Shown: positions 10,813 to 20,475, counted from the stretch's first letter. The stretch is 64,000 nucleotides of DNA from Pseudomonas sp. N3-W (GCF_024970185.1 NZ_CP103965.1:4212001-4276000); one strand, 5' to 3'. The notes: generated by a model not told the origin, from the letters alone. Numbers and translations are program-made.

Positions 10813-11853
10813 ATGAAACCGCTTCCGATGCGCCTCGGGGATCTGTCGGTGGGCTTTGTGCATAGCCTGGCCGATGCGGTGCGCAGCCATGGCGTCGATC
10901 CGCAGCCACTACTGGAGCAGTACGGTCTCGATGCGGCGCGCCTTGGCGAGGCCGGTGCGCGGTTGTCGATCCCGCGGTACATGCGCCTGGGACATGGCGC
11001 GATTCAACTCACGGGCGACCCGGCACTGGGCCTGCGCATGGGCCAGCTCAGCCGCCTGAGCCAAGCGGGTCTGGCCGGCGTCACCGCCGCCCAGGCACCC
11101 ACGGTGCGTGAAGCGGCGCGTTGCCTGATCCGCTTCGAAGCCCTGTACGGCTCGAACTATCGAGGCCAGTCGAGTTTCCACGAAGACGCTCAGGGCGCCT
11201 GGCTGCGCTTCTATTCCATCAGCCCGTACAACGCCTACAACCGCTTTGTCGTGGACTCGATCATTGCCGGCTGGCTACAGCAGTTATCGAGTCTGAGCCC
11301 TGCCCCACTAAGGGCCGAACGCATCGAGATCGAATTCGATGCACCGGATTATCGAGACGCCTATGACGTGCTGGGCGATTGCCCGATCCAGTTCGGCGCC
11401 GAGCACAATCAACTGCGCCTGAGCCTGAGCAGCCTTGCGCAACGCAACCCGCAGCACTGCCCCAGCACCTGGCGGCACCTGCTGCAACTGTGTGAACGGG
11501 AACTGGAGCAACTGACACGCACCCGCAGCTTGCGTGAACGCATCACTCAGCTACTGGGGCCGTTGCTCAATGGTGGTCGGGAACCCGACCTGGAAGAAGT
11601 GGCGGCACGCCTGAAGCTCCCCACCTGGACCTTGCGTCGCAAACTCGCCGAGGAAGGCACGCAATACCGCGCGATCCTCAATGACACCCGCCGCGACCTG
11701 GCCATGACCTACATCCGCGACACGGAACTGGCCTTCGGTGAAATCGCCTACCTGCTGGGGTTTGCCTCAGCCGAAGCGTTTCAACGGGCCTTTAAACGCT
11801 GGAATGGCCAGACACCCGGCGAATTTCGCCGCAGTCATCGCCAATCCGCCTGA
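10813..11853 (+). CDS. AraC-family transcriptional regulator
   Basis: The 346-residue protein has an Arabinose_bd-type N-terminal domain (residues 10-200, common in OruR/ArgR-like pseudomonad regulators) and a C-terminal double helix-turn-helix, ending in 'EIAYLLGFASAEAFQRAFKRWNGQTPGEFRR', the AraC signature. It starts 3 bp after the nitrilase-like stop, so the two are probably translated from one message. Its target is unknown; fadH and the nitrilase-like gene are the nearest candidates. Confidence 0.9.
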   Translation: MKPLPMRLGDLSVGFVHSLADAVRSHGVDPQPLLEQYGLDAARLGEAGARLSIPRYMRLGHGAIQLTGDPALGLRMGQLSRLSQAGLAGVTAAQAPTVREAARCLIRFEALYGSNYRGQSSFHEDAQGAWLRFYSISPYNAYNRFVVDSIIAGWLQQLSSLSPAPLRAERIEIEFDAPDYRDAYDVLGDCPIQFGAEHNQLRLSLSSLAQRNPQHCPSTWRHLLQLCERELEQLTRTRSLRERITQLLGPLLNGGREPDLEEVAARLKLPTWTLRRKLAEEGTQYRAILNDTRRDLAMTYIRDTELAFGEIAYLLGFASAEAFQRAFKRWNGQTPGEFRRSHRQSA

Positions 11854-11856
11854 CGC

Positions 11857-11943
11857 CTACAGCTCGGTAGCGTCTTCGGCCGGTTCCAGCGGGTCCAGTT
11901 CGAACGCCTGGAATTCGAGCAACTCTTCTTGATAATCGTCCAT
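11857..11943 (-). CDS. Small acidic protein, 28 residues
   Basis: A short frame reads MDDYQEELLEFQAFELDPLE and ends in two more acidic runs before a TAG stop. GGGGAG lies 8 bp before the ATG, which is a strong ribosome site for so short a frame. The product is very acidic (11 D/E of 28) with no basic residues. It lies tail to tail with the AraC gene, 3 bp apart. I do not recognise a function. Its composition and the good Shine-Dalgarno sequence argue for a real gene rather than chance. Confidence 0.6.
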   Translation of the reverse strand: MDDYQEELLEFQAFELDPLEPAEDATEL

Positions 11944-12109
11944 TGTGTAACTCCCCTGCTGCTCATCAGCCATTCATAAAAAGGTCTGAACAACTGACCC
12001 GTGCCTTGAGCATAAAGTGCCCGTGTGAAGGAAAAATGAAGCGCAGCCTTCATTGATCAAACGTAGCAGAGGGTGTGGGATTTACCGGGGGAATTTGTTG
12101 CGTAGCGTT

Positions 12110-12140
12110 ACGGGGTTGATCTGGACCCAACCAACCCCGT
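12110..12140 (-). terminator. Hairpin after the DUF2242 gene
   Basis: A 9-bp perfect stem (ACGGGGTTG/CAACCCCGT, 13-nt loop) lies just downstream of the lipoprotein stop on the minus strand. No T-run follows, so it may be an mRNA 3'-stabilising hairpin or a factor-assisted end rather than a full intrinsic terminator. Confidence 0.4.
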
Positions 12141-12151
12141 GACGATCGATC

Positions 12152-13018
12152 TTACTGACTGTTGCCCGGCATCGCGGGAATTGGCTCGGTCGGTGCGGGT
12201 AATGTGCTGGCCGGAGGCGGCGTTACATGTTCTTCGACAGGCACTGCGGGCGCGCTTGGCGTAATGGGTGCCGCCTCCGGTGGTGGCGCTACCGGCTCGG
12301 ATGCAGGAGCGGCCTCGACAGGCGCTGGCGCTGCTGGCGCTGGTGCTGGTGCTGGTGCTGGCTCGGCTGCTGGAGCCGGCGTTGGCACGACGATCGGCGC
12401 TGGCGTCGGAGCAGCTGTCGGTGCGGCCTTGGCTTCAGGCACACCCAGATCGGTTTTCGGCTTCTCGGCGATATGCGCCTTTTTCTTCGCTTCCGGCGGC
12501 AGGAACAACTCAACCAGCGTAAAGAAACGTTCGTAGAACTTGGCCGAGGACACGGTTTCGCTGGCGATCTTGACCATCGAGTCGTCGGAGGAGCCGATTG
12601 GCATCGACACCGAGCCCAACACGCCCACACCGAGGCTGGCGGAGTTGTTGGTCTTCTTCAGCGCGTACTGGTCCTGCAAGGCGTTGGCGAACATGGTCGC
12701 GTGGTGCCCTTCGCTGCCATCATCGGCGCAAACCACACTGAAGCTGATCTCCATGTGGGTCTCGCCGGTCTGCTGGAAGCTCTTGTGCCCGCTGACCAGT
12801 TTCGGGTCACTGCTGGTGATGATGTAACCCTGACTGAGCAAGGCGCGACGAGCGGCTTCGCAGGTCTGCGCATCGGTTACCGGGTAGTTGCGCGAAAATG
12901 TCCCGGAATCGTCGAAGTTCTCATGCTCGTAGATGGCGGCTTTTTTCGACGAGCAGCCGGCAGCAGCGACCAACACCACGGCCATCCCGACAACACGCAT
13001 GGGAAATGATTTAAACAT
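12152..13018 (-). CDS. DUF2242 family lipoprotein with Ala/Pro-rich tail
   Basis: A lipobox (VLVAAAGCSSKK, Cys22) follows a short signal peptide in this 288-residue protein. Residues about 30-185 form the conserved domain that I recognise as DUF2242. From about residue 195 to the end the sequence is low complexity, built from alanine, proline and glutamate (runs such as PAPAPAPAPAAPAPV), likely an extended periplasmic tail. The function is unknown. The gene is alone, with ppiD upstream on the same strand but 250 bp away and behind a terminator. Confidence 0.75.
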   Translation of the reverse strand: MFKSFPMRVVGMAVVLVAAAGCSSKKAAIYEHENFDDSGTFSRNYPVTDAQTCEAARRALLSQGYIITSSDPKLVSGHKSFQQTGETHMEISFSVVCADDGSEGHHATMFANALQDQYALKKTNNSASLGVGVLGSVSMPIGSSDDSMVKIASETVSSAKFYERFFTLVELFLPPEAKKKAHIAEKPKTDLGVPEAKAAPTAAPTPAPIVVPTPAPAAEPAPAPAPAPAAPAPVEAAPASEPVAPPPEAAPITPSAPAVPVEEHVTPPPASTLPAPTEPIPAMPGNSQ

Positions 13019-13268
13019 TGAGCATCCTGAGGAAAACAGTCCGGGGCGTATTGTGCAACAGATCGATGCTTAGCGGCGCATCGAATGGTGTCTTAAAACA
13101 GTTACAGGTGTATTGACCGTCACAGACGGGAAATGTCACACACTGTTGCCGAGAGACAAAAATCAAAAGATCTTTCAAATCCGCCGCTTCTCACCCTTAA
13201 GGCTTCACCCACAAAAAACCCCGGCCTTTGGGCCAGGGTCTTTATGTAGCGGGCAGCTCAGTCAGGCA
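13019..13268. other. Gap between ppiD and DUF2242 gene
   Basis: Apart from the ppiD terminator at 13213-13240, this 250-bp gap holds no gene. It must contain the promoter of the minus-strand DUF2242 gene, but no convincing hexamers were identified. Confidence 0.4.
13213..13240 (-). terminator. Intrinsic terminator of ppiD
   Basis: Read on the minus strand, CCCTGGCC-CAAA-GGCCGGGG is followed by TTTTTT. It lies 29 bp past the ppiD stop and closes the tig-to-ppiD block. Confidence 0.85.
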
Positions 13269-15140
13269 TTAGTAACGCTTGATGTCTGCTTCGCTTTCCA
13301 GCTGCTTGCGGTAGGCCGCAAAGTCTTGCTGGCCAATGCGCGAAGCGAGGAAGCGACGGTATTGAGCCTTCTCTTCATCGGTCGGCGCAGCGGCTTCGTT
13401 CACACCGTTCAGGCGCACGATCACCAGGCTACCATCGGCCAGGGTCACGCTGCTGAAAGTCGGCTTGTCCTTGGCGGCAGGCTTGGGCATACGGAACAGC
13501 GCTTGCAGCACAGTCGGGTCAACCCCTTCCTGAGCGCGAGTGGCTGCTGCAATGACTTTCCAGCCCTGACCATCGATGGCCTGGTCCAGCGGCGTCTTGC
13601 CATCACGCAGGTTGGCGATCAACTCGTCAGCCTTGGTCTTGGCGGCAGCGCTTGCGTGCTCCTTGGCCAATTGCGTACGGATGGCGGCGGCGACGCTTTC
13701 CAGCGGCAGCTGTGCAGGCTTGAGGTGTTCCTTGGCGCGCAACACGATCACGGTTTCCGGATCCAGCTCGATGGCGGTGCTGTTGGCACCCTCATCCAGT
13801 ACTTCCTGACTGAACGCAGCGGTAACCACGGCACGGTTGGCCGCAACACCTTCGCCACCTTCACGGCCAAACGGCTTGGAGGTGTGAACAGTCAGTTTCA
13901 GGTCTTGAGCCGGCTGAGCGAGATCGGACGCTTCAAACGCCGAGTCTTCCAGTTGCTTGGTCGTCTCGACAAAACGTTGCTCAACCTGCTGGGTTTTCAG
14001 CTCGCGGGTCAGCTTGTCTTTCAGGCTGGCAAACGTCGGTACGTCTGGCGCTTCAACACCCAACAACTTGATCAGGTGGAAGCCGAAGTCGGTACGAACC
14101 GGCTCGGATACCTGATCCTTGGCCAGCGAGTACAGGGCTTTTTCGAAAGCCGGATCGTAGACGCCAGGCCCTGCGTAACCCAAGTCACCGCCATTGTTGG
14201 CAGAACCCGGATCCTGGGAGAACTCCTTGGCCAGGGCTTCGAACTTCTCGCCTTTGGCCAGGCGCGCCTGGATTTCTTCAATCTTGGCCTTGGCTTGCGC
14301 CTCGGTCACCTTGTCGTTCACTTCGATCAGAATGTGCGCCGCCCGACGTTGTTCGGACAGGTTGGCGGTTTCTTTCTGATACGCCGCTTGCAGGTCTTCG
14401 TCCTTGACGGCGACCTGATCGAAGAAGGCAGACTTCTTCAATTCCAGGTAATCGATGATCACCTGATCCGGCGTCATGAATTCCTTGGCGTGTTCGTCGT
14501 AGTAGGCCTTGACCTCATCGTCGGTCAGCTTCACACCCGCCGGGTCGGCCTTGACATTGAGGGTGGCGAAATCACGGGTCTGCTTTTCCAGACGGGCGAA
14601 TGCCAGTACCTGTGCATCGGTCACGAAACCACTGCCAGCCAGGCCAGCGCGCAGCTGACCGATCAGCATTTCCTGGGTCAGCATCTGACGGAACTGCAGA
14701 CGGCTATAGCCCAGTTGACGGATCACCTGGTCAAAACGCTCGGGACTGAACTGGCCGTCCAGCTGGAACTCTGGCGTTTGCAGGATCACCTGGTCCAAAG
14801 CAGCTTCGGAGAAAGCGAATTTCGATTTTTCTGCGCCTTGCAGCAGCAGCTTGCGATCGATCAGGCCTTTGAGGGCCGAGTCGCGCAGCATTTTTTCATC
14901 CAGCAAGGAAGCATCGAAATCCTTGCCCAGCTGTTGCATCAGCTGACGACGTTGCATGTCGACCGCCTGGCTCAGCTCGTTCTGGCTGATTTCTTCGCCG
15001 TTGACCTTGGCCGCATCATTGCTGTGCGTGGTGGCCTTGAAAATGGCGTCGAAACCGGTCAAAGCCATCAGTGCAACGATGACCCCGATAATGGTCTTGG
15101 CAATCCAGCCTTGTGAATTGTCCCTGATATTCTGCAGCAT
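13269..15140 (-). CDS. ppiD: Periplasmic folding chaperone / peptidyl-prolyl isomerase PpiD
   Basis: The 623-residue protein has an N-terminal membrane anchor (residues about 12-30, TIIGVIVALMALTGFDAIF), a SurA-like N-terminal chaperone region, one parvulin domain around residues 265-355 ('AHILIEVND' ... 'GGDLGYAGPG' ... 'FGFHLIKL'), and a C-terminal chaperone region. PpiD sits in the inner membrane at the Sec translocon and helps newly exported proteins fold. GGGGGA before the ATG supports the start. It lies downstream of hupB in the usual order but is separated by a tRNA-like element and a terminator, so it probably has its own promoter. Confidence 0.93.
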   Translation of the reverse strand: MLQNIRDNSQGWIAKTIIGVIVALMALTGFDAIFKATTHSNDAAKVNGEEISQNELSQAVDMQRRQLMQQLGKDFDASLLDEKMLRDSALKGLIDRKLLLQGAEKSKFAFSEAALDQVILQTPEFQLDGQFSPERFDQVIRQLGYSRLQFRQMLTQEMLIGQLRAGLAGSGFVTDAQVLAFARLEKQTRDFATLNVKADPAGVKLTDDEVKAYYDEHAKEFMTPDQVIIDYLELKKSAFFDQVAVKDEDLQAAYQKETANLSEQRRAAHILIEVNDKVTEAQAKAKIEEIQARLAKGEKFEALAKEFSQDPGSANNGGDLGYAGPGVYDPAFEKALYSLAKDQVSEPVRTDFGFHLIKLLGVEAPDVPTFASLKDKLTRELKTQQVEQRFVETTKQLEDSAFEASDLAQPAQDLKLTVHTSKPFGREGGEGVAANRAVVTAAFSQEVLDEGANSTAIELDPETVIVLRAKEHLKPAQLPLESVAAAIRTQLAKEHASAAAKTKADELIANLRDGKTPLDQAIDGQGWKVIAAATRAQEGVDPTVLQALFRMPKPAAKDKPTFSSVTLADGSLVIVRLNGVNEAAAPTDEEKAQYRRFLASRIGQQDFAAYRKQLESEADIKRY

Positions 15141-15206
15141 GCGTCCCCCAGAAACGGTTGAACTTCAAAAATTAGGCAACCGTGGAGCGTGGGTAGAATC
15201 CGGATA

Positions 15207-15233
15207 GAAGAAAGGCGCATCCGAGGATGCGCC
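15207..15233 (-). terminator. Terminator after the tRNA-like element
   Basis: On the minus strand GGCGCATC-CTCG-GATGCGCC is followed by TTTCTTCT. It ends transcripts coming from hupB through the tRNA-like element before ppiD. Confidence 0.8.
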
Positions 15234-15243
15234 TTCTCGTAAC

Positions 15244-15321
15244 TGGCGGAGCGGACCGAAGGCTCGAACTCGCGAGCCTCGGCGTCTCGGCTCGGCAACT
15301 TGCCGACTGGACTACCGCTCC
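15244..15321 (-). ncRNA. Degenerate tRNA-like element (tRNA-Asp-like ends)
   Basis: The 78-nt element has a perfect 7-bp acceptor stem (GGAGCGG/CCGCTCC) extended to 9 bp, a G discriminator and encoded CCA. Its first bases GGAGCGGTAGTCCAGTCGG match bacterial tRNA-Asp at nearly every position, and it keeps a T-loop (TTCGAGC). The D, anticodon and T stems do not pair as in a tRNA, and no GTC anticodon is present. Instead it folds into TCGGC/GCCGA and a long hairpin GGCTCG/CGAGCC. It lies 53 bp past hupB and just before a terminator. It is either a tRNA pseudogene or a structured RNA derived from one. Confidence 0.55.
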
Positions 15322-15374
15322 GCTGCCAGGTCAGGCATGACCCCGACCCGGATAGGCAAAAACCTGAATCAAAC

Positions 15375-15647
15375 TTAGTTGACAGCTTCTTTCAGTGCTT
15401 TACCGGCTTTGAAACCTGGTTTTTTGGCTGCAGCGATTTCCAGCGTCTTACCGGTCTGTGGGTTACGACCGATGCGAGCAGGACGATCGGTCACGGAGAA
15501 CGTACCGAAACCCACCAGAACTACGGAGTCGCCAGCCTTGAGAGCGCCAGTGACGGATTCGATTACAGCGTCCAGCGCACGGCCAGCAGCAGCTTTCGGG
15601 ATATCAGCGGATGCAGCGATAGCATCAATCAGTTCCGACTTGTTCAC
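15375..15647 (-). CDS. hupB: DNA-binding protein HU-beta
   Basis: This 90-residue protein has the HU/IHF layout: two N-terminal helices, a dimer core ([22 protein letters not shown] is the family signature region) and the DNA-binding arm with '[11 protein letters not shown]' and the proline tip. HU bends DNA and compacts the nucleoid. The start is GTG, with AGGGGA 6 bp before it. It follows lon on the same strand, the standard order, and lies before ppiD. Confidence 0.96.
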   Translation of the reverse strand: MNKSELIDAIAASADIPKAAAGRALDAVIESVTGALKAGDSVVLVGFGTFSVTDRPARIGRNPQTGKTLEIAAAKKPGFKAGKALKEAVN

Positions 15648-15795
15648 TCTAAGTCCCCTTATATCTATTTGAGTATGATTCTAAGTTTTTTGGTGAAAGC
15701 AAAAACGAGTGCTGAATGGCCTACAGACACTTAAGAGCCGCTTTATAACAAGGGCTCTAAAAAGCTGTCAAGGAAGCCCCCCAGGCAAATGCGTA

Positions 15796-18192
15796 CTAAT
15801 GCGTGCTAATTCTTTCCTTAGAGTCAGACTCGCGTTTTTCATCCTTTGCAACAATCTCCGGAGCCACATCCGGCAAGGGCTCCGGCGCGTATTGCAGCGC
15901 AATTTGCAGGACCTCGTCAATCCATTTAACCGGTTTAATCTGCAGATCCTGCTTGATGTTGTCAGGAATTTCCTTCAGATCGCGTACGTTCTCTTCAGGA
16001 ATGATCACGGTCTTGATCCCGCCACGGTGAGCAGCGAGCAGTTTTTCCTTCAAGCCACCGATGGCCAATACCTGGCCACGCAGGGTGATTTCGCCGGTCA
16101 TGGCGACGTCTGCGCGTACAGGAATACCGGTCAATGCCGACACCAGGGCCGTGCACATGCCTACACCGGCGCTAGGGCCGTCCTTGGGGGTCGCCCCTTC
16201 CGGCATATGGATGTGCGTGTCGCGCTTCTCGTGGAAGTCCACAGCAATCCCCAGGCTCTTCGCACGACTACGGACCACGGTCAGGGCGGCGGTGATCGAT
16301 TCGACCATGACGTCGCCCAGTGAGCCGGTCTTGATCAACTGACCCTTGCCCGGTACGACAGCGGCTTCGATGGTCAGCAGTTCGCCACCCACCTGCGTCC
16401 ACGCCAGGCCGGTCACCTGGCCGATCTGATCTTGCTGTTCGGCCAGGCCGTAGCGGAATTTACGCACGCCCAGGAAGTGCTCCAGCAGCTCCGCAGTGAC
16501 CTTCACCGAGAAGCGTTTTTCCAGCGCATGTTCTTTGACGGCCTTGCGGCAAACCTTGGCAATCTGGCGCTCCAGCCCCCGCACACCGGCTTCGCGGGTG
16601 TAGTAGCGGATGATGTCGCGGATCGCTTCGGCGTCGAATTCCAGCTCGCCTTTCTTCAGGCCGTTTGCAGTAATCTGCTTGGGCGAAAGGTACTTGACCG
16701 CGATGTTGATCTTCTCGTCTTCGGTGTAACCCGGCAGACGAATCACTTCCATCCGGTCCAGCAGCGCCGGCGGAATATTCATCGAGTTCGAGGTGCAGAG
16801 GAACATCACATCCGACAGGTCGTAGTCGACTTCCAGATAGTGATCGTTGAAATTGTGGTTCTGCTCGGGGTCGAGTACTTCCAGCAATGCCGACGCCGGA
16901 TCGCCACGCATGTCGCTGCCCATCTTGTCGATTTCATCGAGCAGGAACAGCGGGTTGCGCACACCCACCTTTGTCATCTTTTGAATCAATCTTCCTGGCA
17001 TCGAACCGATATAAGTACGGCGATGGCCACGAATTTCCGCCTCGTCACGCACACCACCGAGAGCCATGCGCACGAATTTACGGTTGGTCGCGTGGGCAAT
17101 CGATTCCGCCAGGGAAGTTTTACCCACCCCTGGAGGACCGACCAGGCACAACACCGGACCACGAATCTTCTTCACGCGCTTTTGCACGGCGAGGTATTCG
17201 AGGATGCGTTCCTTGACCTCTTCCAGACCATAGTGGTCGGCGTCGAGAATGTCTTCGGCACGGGCAAGGTCCAGACGCACCTTGCTCTGTGCCTTCCACG
17301 GCACCTGCACCAGCCAGTCGATGTAGGAGCGCACCACGGTGGCTTCAGCCGACATCGGTGACATCTGCTTGAGCTTGTTCAGCTCGGCGGTGGCCTTGGT
17401 CAGTGCGTCTTTTGGCAGGCCGGCGGCATCGATGCGCTTTTTCAGCTCTTCGATTTCGTTATGGCCTTCGTCGCTGTCGCCGAGTTCTTTCTGAATGGCC
17501 TTCATCTGCTCATTCAGGTAGTACTCGCGCTGACTGCGCTCCATTTGCTTTTTGACACGACCGCGAATGCGTTTTTCGACTTGCAGCAGATCGATCTCGG
17601 CATCCAGCAACGCCAGAACGTGCTCGACCCGGGCCGACAAATCGATGATTTCGAGGATTTCCTGCTTCTGCTCGATCTTCAACGCCATGTGCGCGGCCAT
17701 GGTGTCTACCAGACGGCCAGGCTCATCGATGCTGTTGAGGGAAGACAGGACTTCAGCCGGGACTTTCTTGCCCAGCTGGACATATTGTTCGAACTGCGCC
17801 AGCAGGCTGCGCACAAACACTTCCGACTCACGCTCAGGTGCGTCGACTTCGTCGATCAGCGAGACTTCGGCACGGCAATGGCCGTCCACTTCGCTGAAGC
17901 GCTCCACGGCGCCCCGCTGCTCGCCCTCGACCAGAACCTTGACCGTGCCGTCAGGCAGCTTGAGCAGCTGCAGAACGGTCGCGATGGTGCCGACGCGATA
18001 GAGTGCGTCTTCGCCGGGATCGTCGTCAGCAGGGTTTCTCTGGGCCAGCAGAAGGATCTGCTTGTCGCCCGTCATCGCTGCTTCGAGAGCTTCGATGGAT
18101 TTCTCGCGCCCCACGAACAGCGGGATAACCATGTGCGGATAAACCACAACATCACGCAATGGCAGGAGAGGCAATTCGATGGTTGTCTTCAT
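15796..18192 (-). CDS. lon: ATP-dependent protease Lon
   Basis: Lon (798 residues) is the cytoplasmic AAA+ serine protease that degrades misfolded and regulatory proteins. Domains: N-terminal substrate domain (1-200, opening '[21 protein letters not shown]'), a coiled-coil linker, AAA+ module with Walker A '[10 protein letters not shown]' and Walker B '[12 protein letters not shown]', and a C-terminal protease domain with catalytic serine in '[11 protein letters not shown]' and lysine in '[10 protein letters not shown]'. I use the ATG coding MKTTIELPL, which has GAGG before it, rather than an upstream in-frame start. A sigma-32-like promoter lies about 60 bp upstream. Confidence 0.97.
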   Translation of the reverse strand: MKTTIELPLLPLRDVVVYPHMVIPLFVGREKSIEALEAAMTGDKQILLLAQRNPADDDPGEDALYRVGTIATVLQLLKLPDGTVKVLVEGEQRGAVERFSEVDGHCRAEVSLIDEVDAPERESEVFVRSLLAQFEQYVQLGKKVPAEVLSSLNSIDEPGRLVDTMAAHMALKIEQKQEILEIIDLSARVEHVLALLDAEIDLLQVEKRIRGRVKKQMERSQREYYLNEQMKAIQKELGDSDEGHNEIEELKKRIDAAGLPKDALTKATAELNKLKQMSPMSAEATVVRSYIDWLVQVPWKAQSKVRLDLARAEDILDADHYGLEEVKERILEYLAVQKRVKKIRGPVLCLVGPPGVGKTSLAESIAHATNRKFVRMALGGVRDEAEIRGHRRTYIGSMPGRLIQKMTKVGVRNPLFLLDEIDKMGSDMRGDPASALLEVLDPEQNHNFNDHYLEVDYDLSDVMFLCTSNSMNIPPALLDRMEVIRLPGYTEDEKINIAVKYLSPKQITANGLKKGELEFDAEAIRDIIRYYTREAGVRGLERQIAKVCRKAVKEHALEKRFSVKVTAELLEHFLGVRKFRYGLAEQQDQIGQVTGLAWTQVGGELLTIEAAVVPGKGQLIKTGSLGDVMVESITAALTVVRSRAKSLGIAVDFHEKRDTHIHMPEGATPKDGPSAGVGMCTALVSALTGIPVRADVAMTGEITLRGQVLAIGGLKEKLLAAHRGGIKTVIIPEENVRDLKEIPDNIKQDLQIKPVKWIDEVLQIALQYAPEPLPDVAPEIVAKDEKRESDSKERISTH

Positions 18193-18250
18193 GATTTCGC
18201 CTCTACGGCGGCCATAAGGCCGTAAACAGATGGAAGTAAGCTTGAAACCA

Positions 18251-18279
18251 AGATGGGGGCTGCTTTCAAAAAAAACAAG
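18251..18279 (-). promoter_or_regulatory. Candidate heat-shock (sigma-32) promoter of lon
   Basis: On the minus strand CTTGTTT, 14 bp, then CCCCATCT. The -10 element matches the sigma-32 consensus CCCCATNT fully; the -35 matches four of seven bases of CTTGAAA. It lies 59 bp before the lon ATG, as expected for a heat-shock gene. Confidence 0.5.
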
Positions 18280-18304
18280 CACAATGAGTCGGTTAAAACG
18301 CGTT

Positions 18305-18335
18305 AAAAGAAAAGGGGCCCGAAGGCCCCTTCTTT
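18305..18335 (-). terminator. Intrinsic terminator of clpX
   Basis: On the minus strand GGGGCC-TTCG-GGCCCC is followed by TTTTCTTTT, 19 bp past the clpX stop. It separates clpX from lon. Confidence 0.88.
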
Positions 18336-18353
18336 ATTCCAGCAGTGCAACGC

Positions 18354-19637
18354 TTAAGCGTCTGGCGCCGCCTTGGCAGCCGGCTCACTGTTTTCGTAGA
18401 TATACAGTGGCTTGGACTTGCCTTCGATAACGCTTTCATCGATCACGACTTTACTCACCTCGGACTGCGAGGGGATCTCGTACATCGTGTCGAGCAACAC
18501 ACCTTCGAGAATCGAGCGCAGACCACGGGCACCGGTTTTACGTTCCAGTGCACGTTTTGCGACCGATTTCAGTGCGTCGGCCCGGAATTCCAGGTCCACG
18601 CCTTCCATCTCGAACAGCTTGGCGTACTGTTTGGTCAGCGCATTTTTCGGCTCGGTGAGAATCTGCATCAGAGCAGCCTCATCAAGCTCGTCCAGCGTGG
18701 CGAGGACCGGCAGACGACCAACGAATTCAGGAATCAGACCGAACTTGACCAGATCGTCAGGCTCGACTTCACGCAGGGATTCACCGACCTTCTTGCCTTC
18801 TTCCTTGCTGCGCACTTCTGCATTGAAGCCGATGCCGCCACGGGTGGAACGGTTTTGAATAACCTTTTCCAGACCGGAGAACGCACCACCGCAGATGAAC
18901 AGGATGTTACGGGTGTCGACCTGAAGGAATTCCTGCTGCGGATGCTTGCGACCACCTTGCGGCGGAACGGAAGCGACCGTACCTTCGATCAACTTGAGCA
19001 GGGCCTGCTGCACGCCTTCACCGGAAACGTCCCGGGTGATCGACGGGTTGTCAGACTTGCGCGAGATCTTGTCGATCTCATCGATGTAGACAATGCCCAT
19101 CTGGGCTTTTTCCACGTCGTAATCGCACTTCTGCAGCAGCTTCTGAATGATGTTCTCGACATCTTCACCCACGTAACCAGCCTCGGTGAGGGTGGTTGCA
19201 TCGGCGATAGTGAACGGAACGTTCAGCAAGCGGGCCAGTGTTTCGGCAAGCAGGGTTTTACCCGAGCCTGTCGGGCCGATCAGCAAGATGTTGCTCTTGC
19301 CAAGTTCGACGTCGTCATTCTTCTTGTCACGCTGGTTCAGACGCTTGTAGTGGTTGTACACCGCTACGGCCAAAACCTTTTTCGCACGCTCCTGACCAAT
19401 CACATACTGATCAAGGATGCCGCTGATTTCTTTAGGCGAAGGCAATTTATGCGCGCTGCTTTCGGCCTGTGCTTCCTGCACCTCCTCACGGATGATGTCA
19501 TTGCACAGGTCGACGCACTCGTCGCAGATAAAGACCGAGGGGCCGGCAATCAATTTGCGCACTTCATGCTGGCTTTTGCCACAGAAGGAGCAATAGAGCA
19601 GCTTGCCGTTGTCCTCGCCGTTGCGGGTGTCAGTCAT
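18354..19637 (-). CDS. clpX: ATP-dependent protease ATP-binding subunit ClpX
   Basis: ClpX (427 residues) unfolds substrates and feeds them to ClpP. It has the N-terminal zinc-binding domain ([15 protein letters not shown]...CDEC, residues 17-40), Walker A 'GPTGSGKT', Walker B '[10 protein letters not shown]' and a C-terminal sensor-2 region. The start is the ATG coding [12 protein letters not shown]; an in-frame ATG 33 bp upstream would add residues not found in the family. It follows clpP by 112 bp, which contain a hairpin without a T-run (19686-19705). Confidence 0.97.
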   Translation of the reverse strand: MTDTRNGEDNGKLLYCSFCGKSQHEVRKLIAGPSVFICDECVDLCNDIIREEVQEAQAESSAHKLPSPKEISGILDQYVIGQERAKKVLAVAVYNHYKRLNQRDKKNDDVELGKSNILLIGPTGSGKTLLAETLARLLNVPFTIADATTLTEAGYVGEDVENIIQKLLQKCDYDVEKAQMGIVYIDEIDKISRKSDNPSITRDVSGEGVQQALLKLIEGTVASVPPQGGRKHPQQEFLQVDTRNILFICGGAFSGLEKVIQNRSTRGGIGFNAEVRSKEEGKKVGESLREVEPDDLVKFGLIPEFVGRLPVLATLDELDEAALMQILTEPKNALTKQYAKLFEMEGVDLEFRADALKSVAKRALERKTGARGLRSILEGVLLDTMYEIPSQSEVSKVVIDESVIEGKSKPLYIYENSEPAAKAAPDA

Positions 19638-19685
19638 TCGTTCGATCCAAATCCGATAGGCTTGCAACACAAGATGAAGGCTATT

Positions 19686-19705
19686 GCGGGCTTTTTCAAG
19701 CCCGC
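19686..19705 (-). promoter_or_regulatory. Hairpin between clpP and clpX
   Basis: GCGGGCTT/AAGCCCGC forms a tight 8-bp stem with a 4-nt loop. Minus-strand sequence after it has no T-run, so it is more likely an attenuating or mRNA-processing structure than a terminator. Confidence 0.45.
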
Positions 19706-19749
19706 TGGTGATCGGAACTGCCGACCCACCTTATTTTGAGCTGCTTATT

Positions 19750-20382
19750 TTAAGCAGGGCGCTTGTCGATCACTTCATCGATCAGCCCATACTCGCGCGC
19801 GGCTTCTGCACTCATGAAGTTATCGCGGTTGGTATCGCGCTCGATTTCTTCAAGCGTGTGCCCGCTGTGCTTGGCCATCAGCGTGTTGAGACGCTCACGA
19901 ATGAAGAGGATTTCCTTGGCGTGGATTTCGATATCCGACGCCTGACCCTGGAAACCGCCCAATGGCTGGTGAATCATCACACGCGAGTTCGGCAGGCAGA
20001 AACGCTTGCCTGGAGCACCCGCCGTCAGCAGGAATGCCCCCATGCTGCACGCCTGACCAATGCAGGTAGTCGACACGTTCGGCTTGATGAACTGCATGGT
20101 GTCGTAGATCGACATGCCCGCCGTCACCGAACCGCCCGGCGAGTTGATATAAAGATGGATGTCCTTGTCCGGGTTTTCCGCTTCAAGGAAGAGCAACTGC
20201 GCACAGATCAGGTTGGCCATGTAGTCCTCTACCGGACCAACCAGAAAGATCACTCGCTCTTTGAGAAGACGCGAGTAGATATCGTAGGCGCGCTCGCCAC
20301 GAGCGGACTGCTCGACAACCATCGGGACCAGGCCGCCTGCGGCCTGGATGTCAGAGCTCTGATAATAAGAATTGCGGGACAT
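19750..20382 (-). CDS. clpP: ATP-dependent Clp protease proteolytic subunit
   Basis: The 210-residue serine protease forms the tetradecameric ClpP barrel. The catalytic triad is visible: Ser113 in '[11 protein letters not shown]', His138 in '[10 protein letters not shown]', Asp187 in '[12 protein letters not shown]'. The N-terminal propeptide (about residues 1-15) fits the family. It lies between tig and clpX on the minus strand, the standard order, so that chaperone, unfoldase and peptidase genes are linked. Confidence 0.97.
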   Translation of the reverse strand: MSRNSYYQSSDIQAAGGLVPMVVEQSARGERAYDIYSRLLKERVIFLVGPVEDYMANLICAQLLFLEAENPDKDIHLYINSPGGSVTAGMSIYDTMQFIKPNVSTTCIGQACSMGAFLLTAGAPGKRFCLPNSRVMIHQPLGGFQGQASDIEIHAKEILFIRERLNTLMAKHSGHTLEEIERDTNRDNFMSAEAAREYGLIDEVIDKRPA

Positions 20383-20421
20383 GTCTCGCAGTCACTCCCA
20401 AATAGTTAAGTCTTGAATACG

Positions 20422-20449
20422 CATAAGCCAGCACGAAGGCTGGCTTATG
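20422..20449 (-). promoter_or_regulatory. Hairpin between tig and clpP
   Basis: ATAAGCCAGC/GCTGGCTTAT makes a 10-bp stem around a 6-nt loop just past the tig stop. No T-run follows on the minus strand, so read-through into clpP is likely. Confidence 0.5.
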
Positions 20450-20475
20450 GTGTGTATTTCTTACCGCAAAAACGA

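Noticed and set aside
13113..15116. A 667-residue open frame on the plus strand
   Set aside because: It is antisense to ppiD, which has all the motifs of its family.
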